Notes: generated from the sequence alone by a model not told the origin. A stretch of DNA of 16,616 nt from a bacterium (GCA_021813335.1 JAKALC010000003.1:1-16616); one strand, 5' to 3'; counted from the first letter of the stretch, positions 1 through 7,060 are shown. Translations and numbers: made by a program.

Positions 1-2586
1 TCTCACGAGCGCGAGCGGGGTCTCCTTCAAATCCTCAAGATCGTTGAGGAGCGTCATCAGCGCCGCGACCCCGGTATTGAACTTGAAGCGGTCGCCGTCG
101 AGGGCGACCTTCCCGCCCGCCTTCGCCAGCGCTTGCTTCATCATCTCCGGTACCTCACTTGGCGGCGAGACACCCAAGCGACTTGGGTGTCTCGCCGCCA
201 AGTTGGCGCGCTCCACGAGACGGGTGATGCGATCGAGGAATTTGCGCATGCTCGGCACGCCGTCGAGATTCCAGGGGTAGCTTCCGGCTTCGTTGTAGGG
301 GCCGATGAAAGCGAGGTAGAGGCGGACGGCGTCCGCGCCGTACTTCTGCACGAAATCATCGGGGTTTATCACGTTCCCTTTCGATTTGCTCATTTTCTGG
401 CCGTCGGGTCCCAGGATGATGCCGCGATTGAATCGCTCGGCGAACGGCTCGTCGACCGGCACGAGCGCGAGGTCGTAGAGCGCCTTGGTGAAGAAGCGCG
501 AATACAAAAGATGGAGCGTGGTGTGTTCCGCGCCGCCCGAGTAGCGGTCCACCGGCATCCATTTCTCCATCAGCGCCCGGTCGGAAAAATTATAGGCGCC
601 CTTCGGACCGAGATACCGCAGGAAGTACCACGATGAATCGACGAAGGTGTCGAGCGTGTCGTACTCGGGCGTCCACCCCTCGCCGAAGATGCGCGTGACG
701 CGCTCTCTGAGTTCCCGGGACGACGCGAGCGGCGCCTTCCCCGTCGGCGTGAAATCCGCATCCGTCGGGAGCATCCACGGCAAGTGCTCCGCGGGAACGG
801 CATGCGGCCTCCCGTCAGGGTCATACACGACGGGGATGGGGCATCCCCAGTAGCGCTGGCGGGAAACGAGCCAGTCGCGCAGACGGTACTGCGTCGCGCG
901 CTCGCCGCCGGCGGCCGCGGCGATATCCCCCTTCGCGCCCTCGGAATCGCGTCCGGAGAATTCACCCGAATTAATGAGGACGCCGGAGCCGGTGTAGGCG
1001 CCCGAGGCGCCGCCGAGCCGTTCGAGCCACACGTCCATTTCGGCGTGGGTCATCGAAGAGGCCGTTACCTCATTCATATCCGCCCACAGGACTTCGTGCA
1101 TTTCGCTTTCCTCCCGCGCGAGCGGCACCCGCTCGTCGCCGGCGAGGTCGAAACTCACGAGCGAAGTGTAGGAAATGCGGTTCTCATCCTTGTGGGCGGC
1201 GAAGTATTCGGCGCGAACCTGCCCGCCCCACACCTTTCCGTTTCCGAGGTTGGTATAGCCGGTCTCTTCGCGCACCTCGCGGCGCGCGGCGTCGAGAACC
1301 GATTCGCCTTCCTCGATGCCGCCCATCGGGAACGTCGTCCAGGGGTGTTTTTTCCACGCGAGGATCAGGACTTTCCCGTCCTTCGGATTGCGGACGACGA
1401 CGTGGACGTTCCGGCGCTCGACGTACCGCTTCCCCGCGACCGGGGGATTTCTCCGGTCGACGCGCAGCGGCGCGATGACCTCGCGCACGGGAAGCCGCAT
1501 CGCCTGCGCGAATTCGAAGTCGCGCTCGTCGTGCGCGGGGACGGCCATCACCGCGCCGGTGCCATAGGAGGCGAGGACATAATCGGCGACGTAAATCGGG
1601 ATTTCCTCTTTTGTTGCCGGATTGATCGCTTTTACGCCCTTGAGCTCGACGCCGGTCTTCTCTTTATTCTCGCTGCGCTCGCGCTCGGTCTTCGACGCTG
1701 TCGTTTTAACGTACGCCTCAACCTCGCCCACGTTCATGATGGATTTACGAAATCCATCAATAAGGGGGTGCTCCGGCGCGAGGACCACGTACGTCGCGCC
1801 GAAGAGCGTGTCCGGCCGCGTCGTGAACACCTTGATGGATTGGACACCCGATGTTCCTTCAGAAGTTAGGACATCCGATGTCCTAACTTCGAATGAGAGG
1901 TATGCGCCCTCGCTCTTTCCTATCCACGCCCGCTGGGCTTCCTTGATCTCTTCGCGCCACGGCAGGTCCTCGAGGCCGGCGAGAAGCCGTTCGGCGTACT
2001 CGGTGATCTTGAGGAACCACTGGGTGAGGCGTCGTTCTTCAACTTCGGAGCCGCACCGCTCGCAGCGGCCGTCGATGACCTGCTCGTTGGCAAGGACGGT
2101 CTGGTCCTGCGGGCACCATTTGACCGGCGCTTCGCGGCGCTCGGCGAGGCCGTGCTCGAACAGTTTCGCGAAGAGCCACTGCGTCCAGTGGTAGTAGTCC
2201 GGTTCGCAGGTAAGGACTTCTTTGGACCAGTCGAAGGAGGGACCCATCGACGCGAGCTGCGCGCGCATGCGTTCGATATTTTTATACGTCCATTCCTTCG
2301 GATCCTCGCCGTTCTTGATCGCCGCATTCTCGGCGGGCAAGCCGAACGCGTCGAAACCGATCGGAAAGAGCACGTTCTTCCCGCGCATGCGGAGCATGCG
2401 CGCGTAGATGTCGGTCACGGCGAACGCGTACCAGTGGCCGATGTGGAGATCGCCCGAGGGGTACGGGAACTCGACGAGCAGGTAGTACGGCTCTTTTGAT
2501 TCGTCCGCGAGGTCGGTGCGGTACAGATCGAGAGAGACCCATTTCTCTCGGGCCCTTCTTTCTATGTCGCGATGGTCGTATGCCAT
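1..2586 (-). CDS. leuS: Leucyl-tRNA synthetase with internal Nudix domain (3' end outside window)
   Basis: Class I aminoacyl-tRNA synthetase that charges tRNA-Leu in the cytoplasm. I translated it in one uninterrupted frame for 862 residues; the C-terminal tRNA-binding part is beyond base 1. Visible motifs: HIGH at residues 48-51, a CxxC pair near 175-178, the editing-domain threonine-rich TTRPDT at 255-260, the editing-site HDERDFEF at 352-359, VSRQRYWG near 574-581, and KMSKS at 731-735. A full Nudix hydrolase domain lies at about 383-524, between the editing domain's VIAP and the YTGSGVLIN segment, with a perfect Nudix box at 422-444 (G, E428, REV at 436-438, EE at 440-441, G443). This makes the protein longer than the usual 800-870 residues. 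Three palindromic sequences also sit inside the frame (see repeats). Start: ATG after AGAAGG, 29 nt downstream of the preceding gene's stop, so probably co-transcribed with it. Confidence 0.97.
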   Translation of the reverse strand, partial: MAYDHRDIERRAREKWVSLDLYRTDLADESKEPYYLLVEFPYPSGDLHIGHWYAFAVTDIYARMLRMRGKNVLFPIGFDAFGLPAENAAIKNGEDPKEWTYKNIERMRAQLASMGPSFDWSKEVLTCEPDYYHWTQWLFAKLFEHGLAERREAPVKWCPQDQTVLANEQVIDGRCERCGSEVEERRLTQWFLKITEYAERLLAGLEDLPWREEIKEAQRAWIGKSEGAYLSFEVRTSDVLTSEGTSGVQSIKVFTTRPDTLFGATYVVLAPEHPLIDGFRKSIMNVGEVEAYVKTTASKTERERSENKEKTGVELKGVKAINPATKEEIPIYVADYVLASYGTGAVMAVPAHDERDFEFAQAMRLPVREVIAPLRVDRRNPPVAGKRYVERRNVHVVVRNPKDGKVLILAWKKHPWTTFPMGGIEEGESVLDAARREVREETGYTNLGNGKVWGGQVRAEYFAAHKDENRISYTSLVSFDLAGDERVPLAREESEMHEVLWADMNEVTASSMTHAEMDVWLERLGGASGAYTGSGVLINSGEFSGRDSEGAKGDIAAAAGGERATQYRLRDWLVSRQRYWGCPIPVVYDPDGRPHAVPAEHLPWMLPTDADFTPTGKAPLASSRELRERVTRIFGEGWTPEYDTLDTFVDSSWYFLRYLGPKGAYNFSDRALMEKWMPVDRYSGGAEHTTLHLLYSRFFTKALYDLALVPVDEPFAERFNRGIILGPDGQKMSKSKGNVINPDDFVQKYGADAVRLYLAFIGPYNEAGSYPWNLDGVPSMRKFLDRITRLVERANLAARHPSRLGVSPPSEVPEMMKQALAKAGGKVALDGDRFKFNTGVAALMTLLNDLEDLKETPLALVR
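157..203 (-). repeat. In-frame palindrome X' in leuS
   Basis: A near-perfect inverted repeat within leuS: left arm 157-178, centre cg at 179-180, right arm 181-203. The right arm is identical over 23 bases to 16353-16375 inside uvrA. The left arm matches its reverse complement apart from one missing terminal t. Read on the minus strand it adds about residues 795-810 (…ARHPSRLGVSPPS…) between the anticodon-domain helix RLVERAN and the following helix. No stop codon is created. Each arm itself begins ACTTGG and ends CCAAGT. Confidence 0.85.
1737..1759 (-). repeat. In-frame palindrome C in leuS
   Basis: Perfect 10-bp inverted repeat (tgatggattt / aaatccatca) around acg, inside the leuS editing domain. 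It is read as LIDGFRKSIM just after APEHP, a place where homologues carry a variable loop. It is AT-richer than the surrounding gene. It could be chance or an RNA hairpin, but two other palindromes in the same gene make an inserted element more likely. Confidence 0.6.
1838..1890 (-). repeat. In-frame palindrome B in leuS, with a degenerate second copy
   Basis: Positions 1862-1890 are a perfect 14-bp inverted repeat around a single c (arms gaagttaggacatc and gatgtcctaacttc). Just beside it, near 1838-1853, is a degenerate copy of the core (ggacacccgatgttcc against ggacatccgatgtcct). Together they encode the repeated-looking peptide RTSDVLTSEGTSGVQ, inserted between the conserved GKSEGAYLSFE and IKVFTTRPDT segments of the synthetase. 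The reading frame stays open. Confidence 0.8.
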
Positions 2587-2615
2587 ACAGCCTTCTACGG
2601 TACGGCAAGATCGCA

Positions 2616-3185
2616 CTAATCGCGGAAGCGGCGCCAACCGATGGAAAGAAGCGCGAGAAGACCTGTCGTCGCGATAGCAAGCCGTATCCAATTGCCCGCC
2701 GTGCCCCAGTACTGCGCGGAACCGATAACGAGCGCGACCACGCCGCCGTAGGAAAGCCCGGTGGAAACGATCGACGAGCCGAGCGGCATAAGGCCGGCGA
2801 CAAGCGCGACGATGCCGAGCCCCACCATCAGGACGAAGGCGGAGAGCGCGTGCCGGTCGCGTGCGGCCTGGTACGGCTTCTGGCACTTGGCGTACATGTC
2901 GCAGTAGCCGGTCATCCTCGGCGAAGTCATGTCGGTAGCGGGCGCGGGAGCCGGCGAATAACTATTCCAGATACCGCCCTGTGCATCGCAGGCCGGCGCA
3001 TCGGTCGGGGTAACGGTTACTTGCGGGCAATAATCCTCGTAGACCGGCGCCGGGTACGCGAGGGCGAGGACGACATTGAAAAAAATATTGAGGACAACGA
3101 CGATGCCGAGCAAGAGCGCCCAGCGGACGAACTTCGGATGGCGCGGCGTCGATGCGGGAGCGGGAGCGGTGGGGGAAGTATCCAT
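2616..3185 (-). CDS. Membrane protein with Cys-containing external loop, unknown function
   Basis: 189 residues. The N-terminal 20 residues are Pro/Ala-rich, followed by a transmembrane helix at about 21-44, a loop of about 65 residues with four cysteines (YC at 53, AC at 66, YC at 95 and KC at 101), then two to three helices at about 113-180 and a basic C-terminus. The cysteine spacing suggests disulfides in an extracytoplasmic loop. I recall similar proteins in many CPR genomes but know no function. It starts 29 nt upstream of leuS and is likely transcribed with it. A TATACT box lies 8 nt before the ATG, so its mRNA may be almost leaderless. Confidence 0.85.
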   Translation of the reverse strand: MDTSPTAPAPASTPRHPKFVRWALLLGIVVVLNIFFNVVLALAYPAPVYEDYCPQVTVTPTDAPACDAQGGIWNSYSPAPAPATDMTSPRMTGYCDMYAKCQKPYQAARDRHALSAFVLMVGLGIVALVAGLMPLGSSIVSTGLSYGGVVALVIGSAQYWGTAGNWIRLAIATTGLLALLSIGWRRFRD

Positions 3186-3193
3186 AGAATTCC

Positions 3194-3199
3194 AGTATA
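3194..3199 (-). promoter_or_regulatory. -10 box next to start codon (leaderless promoter)
   Basis: TATACT on the minus strand, 8 nt before the ATG at 3185. Transcription starting about 7 nt downstream would begin within 2 nt of the start codon. I see no clear -35 box and no ribosome-binding site. Confidence 0.6.
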
Positions 3200-3204
3200 T
3201 CGCG

Positions 3205-3486
3205 CTACGGACTCGCGGGGAATCCGTTCGGTCGGACGGGGCCGGGCGGAATGGGCGTTTTGCCGGGCGGGCCGAGGCCAGACGAGAACGCGGAGGACAG
3301 GAAGAAAAAGGAAGTGAGCAGAACGACGAGCACAGCGCCGAACAAAATATGATTTGCCGCCTGTTCCGTTTTGATCAGGCCGCCGGAAAGGTCCATGAGC
3401 ACGCGCGCGAAGGAGCGGCGGGCGGGAAGGCCGCGCTGTGTGTACATATCCTTCTCTTCGTTGAATCGGATGTCAGTCACGGTCAA
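3205..3486 (-). CDS. Small single-helix membrane protein, unknown function
   Basis: Up to 93 residues: a short charged N-terminus with the motif RFNEEKD, a middle segment (residues about 27-45), one hydrophobic helix at about 47-68 (HILFGAVLVVLLTSFFFL), then a Gly/Pro-rich tail. Proteins with an F-x-EE start and one C-terminal helix are common in CPR genomes, often near pilin genes; I know no function. The start is uncertain. TTG at 3486 overlaps the prepilin stop codon as TTGA, GTG at 3480 is also possible, and the ATG at 3447 would lose the conserved-looking NEE motif. It is probably translated from the prepilin transcript. Confidence 0.7.
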   Translation of the reverse strand: MTVTDIRFNEEKDMYTQRGLPARRSFARVLMDLSGGLIKTEQAANHILFGAVLVVLLTSFFFLSSAFSSGLGPPGKTPIPPGPVRPNGFPASP

Positions 3487-3983
3487 AAGCCGTTATTGAT
3501 CGCCCAGTTGGCGAAGCCGAGACAGCCGTATCCCAAGTGAGGATAGTAGTGCGGATCGGTCGACGCCGGCTCCTGCTCCAGGAACGTCGCGAGCAGGTAG
3601 CGCTGGCCGTTGTCGGAATAATAACCGTAGAGGCGGGAGCCCCGATCCGCCGTGCTGCATGCATTGCCATCATCGAGGAAGCTCGGGTCCTGCGGCAGAA
3701 TGGAAATGTATTGCGAGGGCAACAAGCGCAACTCGCCCGCCGAACCCCAGCAGTTCCACCACGGGGACGAAATGCAGTTCGAGATCGGGTAATGTCCGTT
3801 GTCGTTGTAGTAGAGCTCGAGCGCCACCTGGACCGCCTGGAGGTCGCCCATGCGCTTCGCGTCCCGGCCTTTCGAGCGAGCGGTATTGAGAGAGGCGAGC
3901 ACGATGGACGAGAGCAGTCCGATGATGGCGATAACGACGAGCAACTCGATAAGAGTGAAGCCGTTCCCCCCGTTCCTGTCCAT
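3483..3983 (-). CDS. Type IV prepilin-like / type II secretion pseudopilin (GspG-like)
   Basis: 166 residues with a textbook class III signal: a short leader MDRNGGNG, cleavage after Gly8, then FTLIELLVVIAIIGLL, with Glu at mature position 5. The hydrophobic helix (about 9-30) anchors it in the membrane and would form the filament core. Then follow SKGRDAKRMGDLQAVQVALELYY and the DNGHYP segment typical of GspG/PilA-like proteins. Four to five cysteines (NCISSPWWNCW, NACS, GYGC) could form disulfides in the globular head. The prepilin peptidase and assembly ATPase are not in this window. A TATACT box 6 nt before the ATG predicts a leaderless mRNA. The stop codon overlaps the start of the next small membrane protein. 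Confidence 0.92.
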   Translation of the reverse strand: MDRNGGNGFTLIELLVVIAIIGLLSSIVLASLNTARSKGRDAKRMGDLQAVQVALELYYNDNGHYPISNCISSPWWNCWGSAGELRLLPSQYISILPQDPSFLDDGNACSTADRGSRLYGYYSDNGQRYLLATFLEQEPASTDPHYYPHLGYGCLGFANWAINNGF

Positions 3984-3989
3984 GGCGAA

Positions 3990-3995
3990 AGTATA
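3990..3995 (-). promoter_or_regulatory. Extended -10 box of the prepilin gene (leaderless)
   Basis: TGGTATACT on the minus strand, with TATACT ending 6 nt before the prepilin ATG. This places the expected transcription start on the A of ATG. It lies in the 32-nt gap downstream of ychF. Confidence 0.65.
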
Positions 3996-4015
3996 CCACT
4001 TCCCCGCCGCGAAGG

Positions 4016-5113
4016 TCAGCCGTGCAGAAACACGATGACGTCGCCGTCTTTGACGACGTACTCCTTCCCTTCCGTGCGCACCTTGCCTGCCTCGCGGGCG
4101 GCGGCGTAGGAGCCCGCGGCGAGCAATTCGTCGGCTCCGATGACTTCCGCGCGGATGAACTTATCCTTGAAATCCGTGTGGATGGCGGCGCCGGCGAGAG
4201 GGGCGCTGCTCCCGGCACTGATCGTCCACGCGCGGGTTTCCTTCGGTCCGGTCGTAAAGAACGAGATGAGGTCCAGGGTCTCGTAGGCGCCGCGGATGAG
4301 ATCGGCCAGCCCGTCCTCGTGTACGCCGAACTCTTCGCGGAAGCGAAGGCGGTCTTCGTCGGCGACGTCGTTCAATTCCCGCTCGGTCGCCGCGTCCACG
4401 AAGACGTACCGCGCGCCGAGCTCCCGGATGAGGTCATACGCGCGCGCGGCGCGGCCATCGGCGAGCTCGTCGAGATTATGAGCGCCGCTCTTGCGGTTGA
4501 GCGCGTAGAGGATGGGCTTCATCGTGAGCAGGTTCAAGGGAGCGACCGCGGCGCGCTCTTCGCGCGGAAGCTCCGCATGGAGCGCGAGCTTCCCTGCGGC
4601 GAACCCCTGCTCGAGCTTCGCGAGGACGGCGTCCTCGGCGAGCGCCTCTTTCATTCCCGCCTTCGCGTCGCGCGCGAGCTTATCGCGGCGCTTGCGCACC
4701 TGTTCGGCGTCGGCGAGCGCGAGTTCGAGGTTGATGACCTCGATGTCCTTGTACGGCTCCACCGCGCCTTCCACGTGGTGTACCTCCGCGTCGTCGAAGA
4801 AACGCACGACCTCGAGGATCGCGTCCGTTTCGCGGATGTGCGCGAGGAACTGGTTGCCGAGGCCTTCGCCCTGCGCCGCGCCCTTCACGAGGCCGGCGAT
4901 GTCCACGAACTCGATGGCCGCCGGGATGGCTTTTTCGCTCGCCGAAAACTTCGCGAGCGCGCCGAGCCGCGCGTCGGGAACGCCGACGACGCCGACCGAC
5001 GGGTCGATGGTGCAGAAGGGATAGTTTTCCGCCGGCACGCTCGCTTTCGTGAGCGCGTTGAAAAGCGTGGACTTCCCCACGTTCGGCAATCCGACGATTC
5101 CGAGCTTCAGCAT
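4016..5113 (-). CDS. ychF: Redox/ribosome-associated P-loop NTPase YchF (Obg-like ATPase)
   Basis: 365 residues, the normal family length. The G1 P-loop GLPNVGKST is at 8-16, the switch-II-like motif DIAGLVKGAAQGEGLGNQFL is at 71-90, and the segment VRFFDDAEVHHVEG is near 103-116. A coiled-coil segment follows (about 130-180), and a C-terminal TGS domain (about 281-363) ends KEYVVKDGDVIVFLHG. Family members bind ribosomes and hydrolyse ATP rather than GTP because the G4 motif is altered. Here G4 reads ALNRKSG (205-210), neither the GTPase NKxD nor the usual NxxE, so nucleotide preference is not obvious. It is the last gene of a four-gene operon; only 15 nt separate it from the flavoprotein gene. 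Confidence 0.96.
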   Translation of the reverse strand: MLKLGIVGLPNVGKSTLFNALTKASVPAENYPFCTIDPSVGVVGVPDARLGALAKFSASEKAIPAAIEFVDIAGLVKGAAQGEGLGNQFLAHIRETDAILEVVRFFDDAEVHHVEGAVEPYKDIEVINLELALADAEQVRKRRDKLARDAKAGMKEALAEDAVLAKLEQGFAAGKLALHAELPREERAAVAPLNLLTMKPILYALNRKSGAHNLDELADGRAARAYDLIRELGARYVFVDAATERELNDVADEDRLRFREEFGVHEDGLADLIRGAYETLDLISFFTTGPKETRAWTISAGSSAPLAGAAIHTDFKDKFIRAEVIGADELLAAGSYAAAREAGKVRTEGKEYVVKDGDVIVFLHG

Positions 5114-5128
5114 GCACGCACCCTACGG

Positions 5129-5698
5129 TTATCTCCCGCGGCGCGCAAGGCGTTCCACCGTGCGAAACCACTTCGCTTTCGTCGCCTCGGAAGCGCGCTC
5201 CGAAGGCCCGAAGACGGTCGAGCGCGCGCGGATGCCGGCGAAGCGCAAGAGGCAGAGGTCGAGGACGACGGTCGGCGGACCGTACATAAAGCGCAGGAGA
5301 AAGGGCGCCGTGTTCGCGCTCGTGATGACGCGCGCGGTGCGCCCTTTGAGGATCTTCTTCCAGGTCAGGCCGTGGTCGGCGAAATTGAAGGCGAAGTGCG
5401 GAAGCCAGGCGCGGTCGAAGAGGCCCTTCAGAATCGCGGGCATCGAGCTCCACCACGTGGGGTAGACGATGACGACGTGCTCGGCCCAGCGGACGTTCGC
5501 CTGGAAGTCCTCAAGGTCCGGCTCGAGGTGCTGGATGCTCTTGTAGCCCTCGTGCAGGATCGGGTCGAAATGCATCTCGCCGATGTTCTGGCGCCGGACC
5601 TCGTGGCCCGCCGCGCGCGCGGCGGCTTCGTAGCGATCGGCGAGCGCGCCGGAAAGCGTCGCGGGATCGGTGTGCCCGAGCAGGATGAAGATCCTCAT
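5129..5698 (-). CDS. NAD(P)H dehydrogenase (quinone)-like flavoprotein
   Basis: 189 residues. It has a flavodoxin-like fold of the NQO1/MdaB/KefF (Flavodoxin_2) family: the N-terminal strand RIFILLGHTDP with a phosphate-binding loop, then the signature YPTWWSSMPAILKGLFDR at about 119-136, and WLPHFAFNF. This matches the P-x-WW-x3-PA-x-LKG-x-x-DR pattern of FMN/FAD-binding quinone reductases. It probably reduces quinones or similar electron acceptors with NAD(P)H in the cytosol; the substrate cannot be told. I chose ATG 5698, because the family begins at the MRIFILL strand. This start overlaps the stop of the upstream membrane-protein gene by ATGA, so the two are probably translationally coupled. 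Confidence 0.88.
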   Translation of the reverse strand: MRIFILLGHTDPATLSGALADRYEAAARAAGHEVRRQNIGEMHFDPILHEGYKSIQHLEPDLEDFQANVRWAEHVVIVYPTWWSSMPAILKGLFDRAWLPHFAFNFADHGLTWKKILKGRTARVITSANTAPFLLRFMYGPPTVVLDLCLLRFAGIRARSTVFGPSERASEATKAKWFRTVERLARRGR

Positions 5699-6198
5699 AC
5701 GGAGCGGGTCATCAGGAAGCGGGCCGAACGCAGCACCGCATACAGGACCGCCGTAGCGACGACGTAGAGCGCGACGAGCGCGCCGAAGGAGAGCGCCGGC
5801 AGCTGCCCGAGAACGAGGTACGCGAGGAACCACCATGCGGTGAACGCCGCCGCGGAACCGAGCGCGAAGGAGACGCGCCGGCGCGAGAGCGCCCAGGAAA
5901 GGCCGATGACGAGAAGGGCGAGCGTAATGAGCATCCAGTAGCCCGGCGTGAGCGCCGGCTGGGGCGCGGCGCCGAGCGCGTATGCCGCGACGACGAGCCC
6001 GAGGGAGGCGAGGAGGAGGAGCGTCATTCCGAACCGGAGCCCGCGCGCGAGGCCGGCAAGGTGGGCGCGTTCGGCCGCGTCGAGCTTCCCGTCGCGCATC
6101 GCGCGGACGTAAGCGAATTCGCTCCCCACGGCCGCGCCGGCGCCGACGAGCGCGCCGAGCGCCTGGCAGAACGCGAGGAACGGTACGAAAACGTCCAT
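5695..6198 (-). CDS. Polytopic membrane protein, unknown function
   Basis: 167 residues with about five hydrophobic segments: residues 2-25, 58-76, 85-104, 110-128 and 136-158. A charged cytoplasmic-type loop with MRDGKLDAAERAHL follows the first helix. No domain is recognised. The start is ATG 6198, only 5 nt after the stop of the small helical protein; its stop overlaps the ATG of the flavoprotein gene (ATGA). The tight spacing implies one operon of small helical protein, this protein, the flavoprotein and YchF. A membrane partner for the oxidoreductase is possible but is only an inference from position. Confidence 0.8.
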   Translation of the reverse strand: MDVFVPFLAFCQALGALVGAGAAVGSEFAYVRAMRDGKLDAAERAHLAGLARGLRFGMTLLLLASLGLVVAAYALGAAPQPALTPGYWMLITLALLVIGLSWALSRRRVSFALGSAAAFTAWWFLAYLVLGQLPALSFGALVALYVVATAVLYAVLRSARFLMTRSV

Positions 6199-6203
6199 AA
6201 GGG

Positions 6204-6434
6204 TTACCGGCGCATGAGCGCGGCGAGGTCGTCGCGGTGCTTTTTCATCACTTCCATCGCCGCCTTCATTTCGCTCTCGCCGCCCTTCTTGCGCCGCTCG
6301 ATTTCCTCGCCGATGCGCTTGAAGAGCGCGGGGTCCTTCGTGACGAGTTCGGTCATTTGCTCGCGCTGCGCTTCCGGCACGCCTTTCAGTTTCCACTTGG
6401 CATAGTGCTTCAGGAGGAAGCTCTGGACGGACAT
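6204..6434 (-). CDS. Small helical protein, unknown function
   Basis: 76 residues, strongly charged and predicted all-helical: SFLLKHYAKWKLKGVP, then a segment ending KDPALFKRIGEEIERRKKGG and a C-terminal helix EVMKKHRDDLAALM. I recall similar K-x-QLKGVP…NPELFKKI proteins in CPR genomes, without a known function. It is the first gene of the operon that runs to ychF. There is no ribosome-binding site. A TATCCT box with an upstream TGG lies 6 nt before the ATG, so a leaderless mRNA is likely. Confidence 0.82.
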   Translation of the reverse strand: MSVQSFLLKHYAKWKLKGVPEAQREQMTELVTKDPALFKRIGEEIERRKKGGESEMKAAMEVMKKHRDDLAALMRR

Positions 6435-6440
6435 ACCCGC

Positions 6441-6446
6441 AGGATA
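6441..6446 (-). promoter_or_regulatory. Extended -10 box of the ychF operon (leaderless)
   Basis: TGGTATCCT on the minus strand, with TATCCT ending 6 nt before ATG 6434. The first copy of the 26-base direct repeat starts 4 bases upstream and occupies the -35 region. Confidence 0.6.
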
Positions 6447-6565
6447 CCACGAGACGCGAACGGAGCGGAATGAGTATCAGGATTTCGATCGCTCATTCCT
6501 GCGGAGAGAACGTCTCGTATCCGTGCACGCAACGGATACGAGACGCGAACGGAGCGGAATGAGTA
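6441..6565. repeat. Direct and inverted repeat array between genes
   Basis: A 26-base unit starting gagacgcgaacggagcggaa is present identically at 6451-6476 and 6540-6565, each preceded by ggatac (the first with an extra cac). Between them, at 6491-6522, lies a diverged copy in the opposite direction (ctcattcc…cgtctcgtatcc). The inverted copy and the second direct copy can pair: a perfect 14-bp stem made by cgtctcgtatccgt and acggatacgagacg around gcacgca (6511-6545), plus an outer ctcattcc/ggaatgag stem. The order is therefore unit, inverted unit, unit. Confidence 0.75.
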
Positions 6566-6581
6566 GTCCGCACTGCCTCCG

Positions 6582-7004
6582 TTAGGAGAGACGCGGCCGC
6601 TGGAGGAGACCGCGGATGGTGCGCGTGGTGAAGTAGAGCGCGATGAGCGACAGGAGCGCGAGCGCCTCGGTGTACGTGAAGGAAGGGTCGAATATGCTGA
6701 CGCCCGCCCGGTAGTGCTCGACGGCGGAGGTGCCGAAGAGCAGCGTTCCGGAGATCGCGAGAAGCGCGTTCAGCCAGTGGATCCAGTACTGCGCCGGATT
6801 CGTGATGCCCGCGGTGATGACGAGCACGACGGCCGAGACGACGGCCTGCGTCGTCGAGAGCGGCAGATCGGCGCCGGTCGACTGCGCCACGATGAGGACG
6901 AGAGCCCCGAGAACGAAAATCCCGCGCACTTCGTTGCCGTGGTAGTGCGGCACTTCCCGATGGCGCGGGAGGATTTCTCCGCCGCCGTTGCCCTCGAAGG
7001 TCAT
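6582..7004 (-). CDS. Four-helix membrane protein, unknown function
   Basis: 140 residues from ATG 7004. A hydrophilic N-terminus (about 27 residues with HREVPHYHG) is followed by four hydrophobic segments: VRGIFVLGALVLIVAQ, TTQAVVSAVVLVITAG, WLNALLAISGTLLFGTSAV and EALALLSLIALYFTTR, ending in a basic tail. No family is recognised. An upstream in-frame ATG at 7037 would add 11 residues but would cover the promoter. A TATACT box 6 nt before ATG 7004 favours the shorter form and a leaderless mRNA. It is a single gene, with the repeat array downstream. Confidence 0.8.
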   Translation of the reverse strand: MTFEGNGGGEILPRHREVPHYHGNEVRGIFVLGALVLIVAQSTGADLPLSTTQAVVSAVVLVITAGITNPAQYWIHWLNALLAISGTLLFGTSAVEHYRAGVSIFDPSFTYTEALALLSLIALYFTTRTIRGLLQRPRLS

Positions 7005-7010
7005 AGCCCC

Positions 7011-7016
7011 AGTATA
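7011..7016 (-). promoter_or_regulatory. -10 box of the four-helix membrane protein gene (leaderless)
   Basis: TATACT on the minus strand ending 6 nt before ATG 7004. No convincing -35 box is seen. Confidence 0.6.
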
Positions 7017-7060
7017 CGCCCCCGAGCGGCGGCGCAAGCGGCGCGGTGAGGATAGCGGAT

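Noticed and set aside
784..1869. Long plus-strand open frame of 361 codons
   Set aside because: It lies opposite leuS. The protein is Arg/Gly/His-rich with no motif, and arises from the codon bias of the GC-rich minus-strand gene, which has all synthetase motifs.
4022..5767. Plus-strand open frame of 581 codons
   Set aside because: Antisense shadow of ychF and the flavoprotein gene; no domain, strong Arg/Glu/Asp bias typical of such shadows.
6450..6570. CRISPR array
   Set aside because: Only two direct copies with one inverted copy and no regular spacers; no cas gene in the window.
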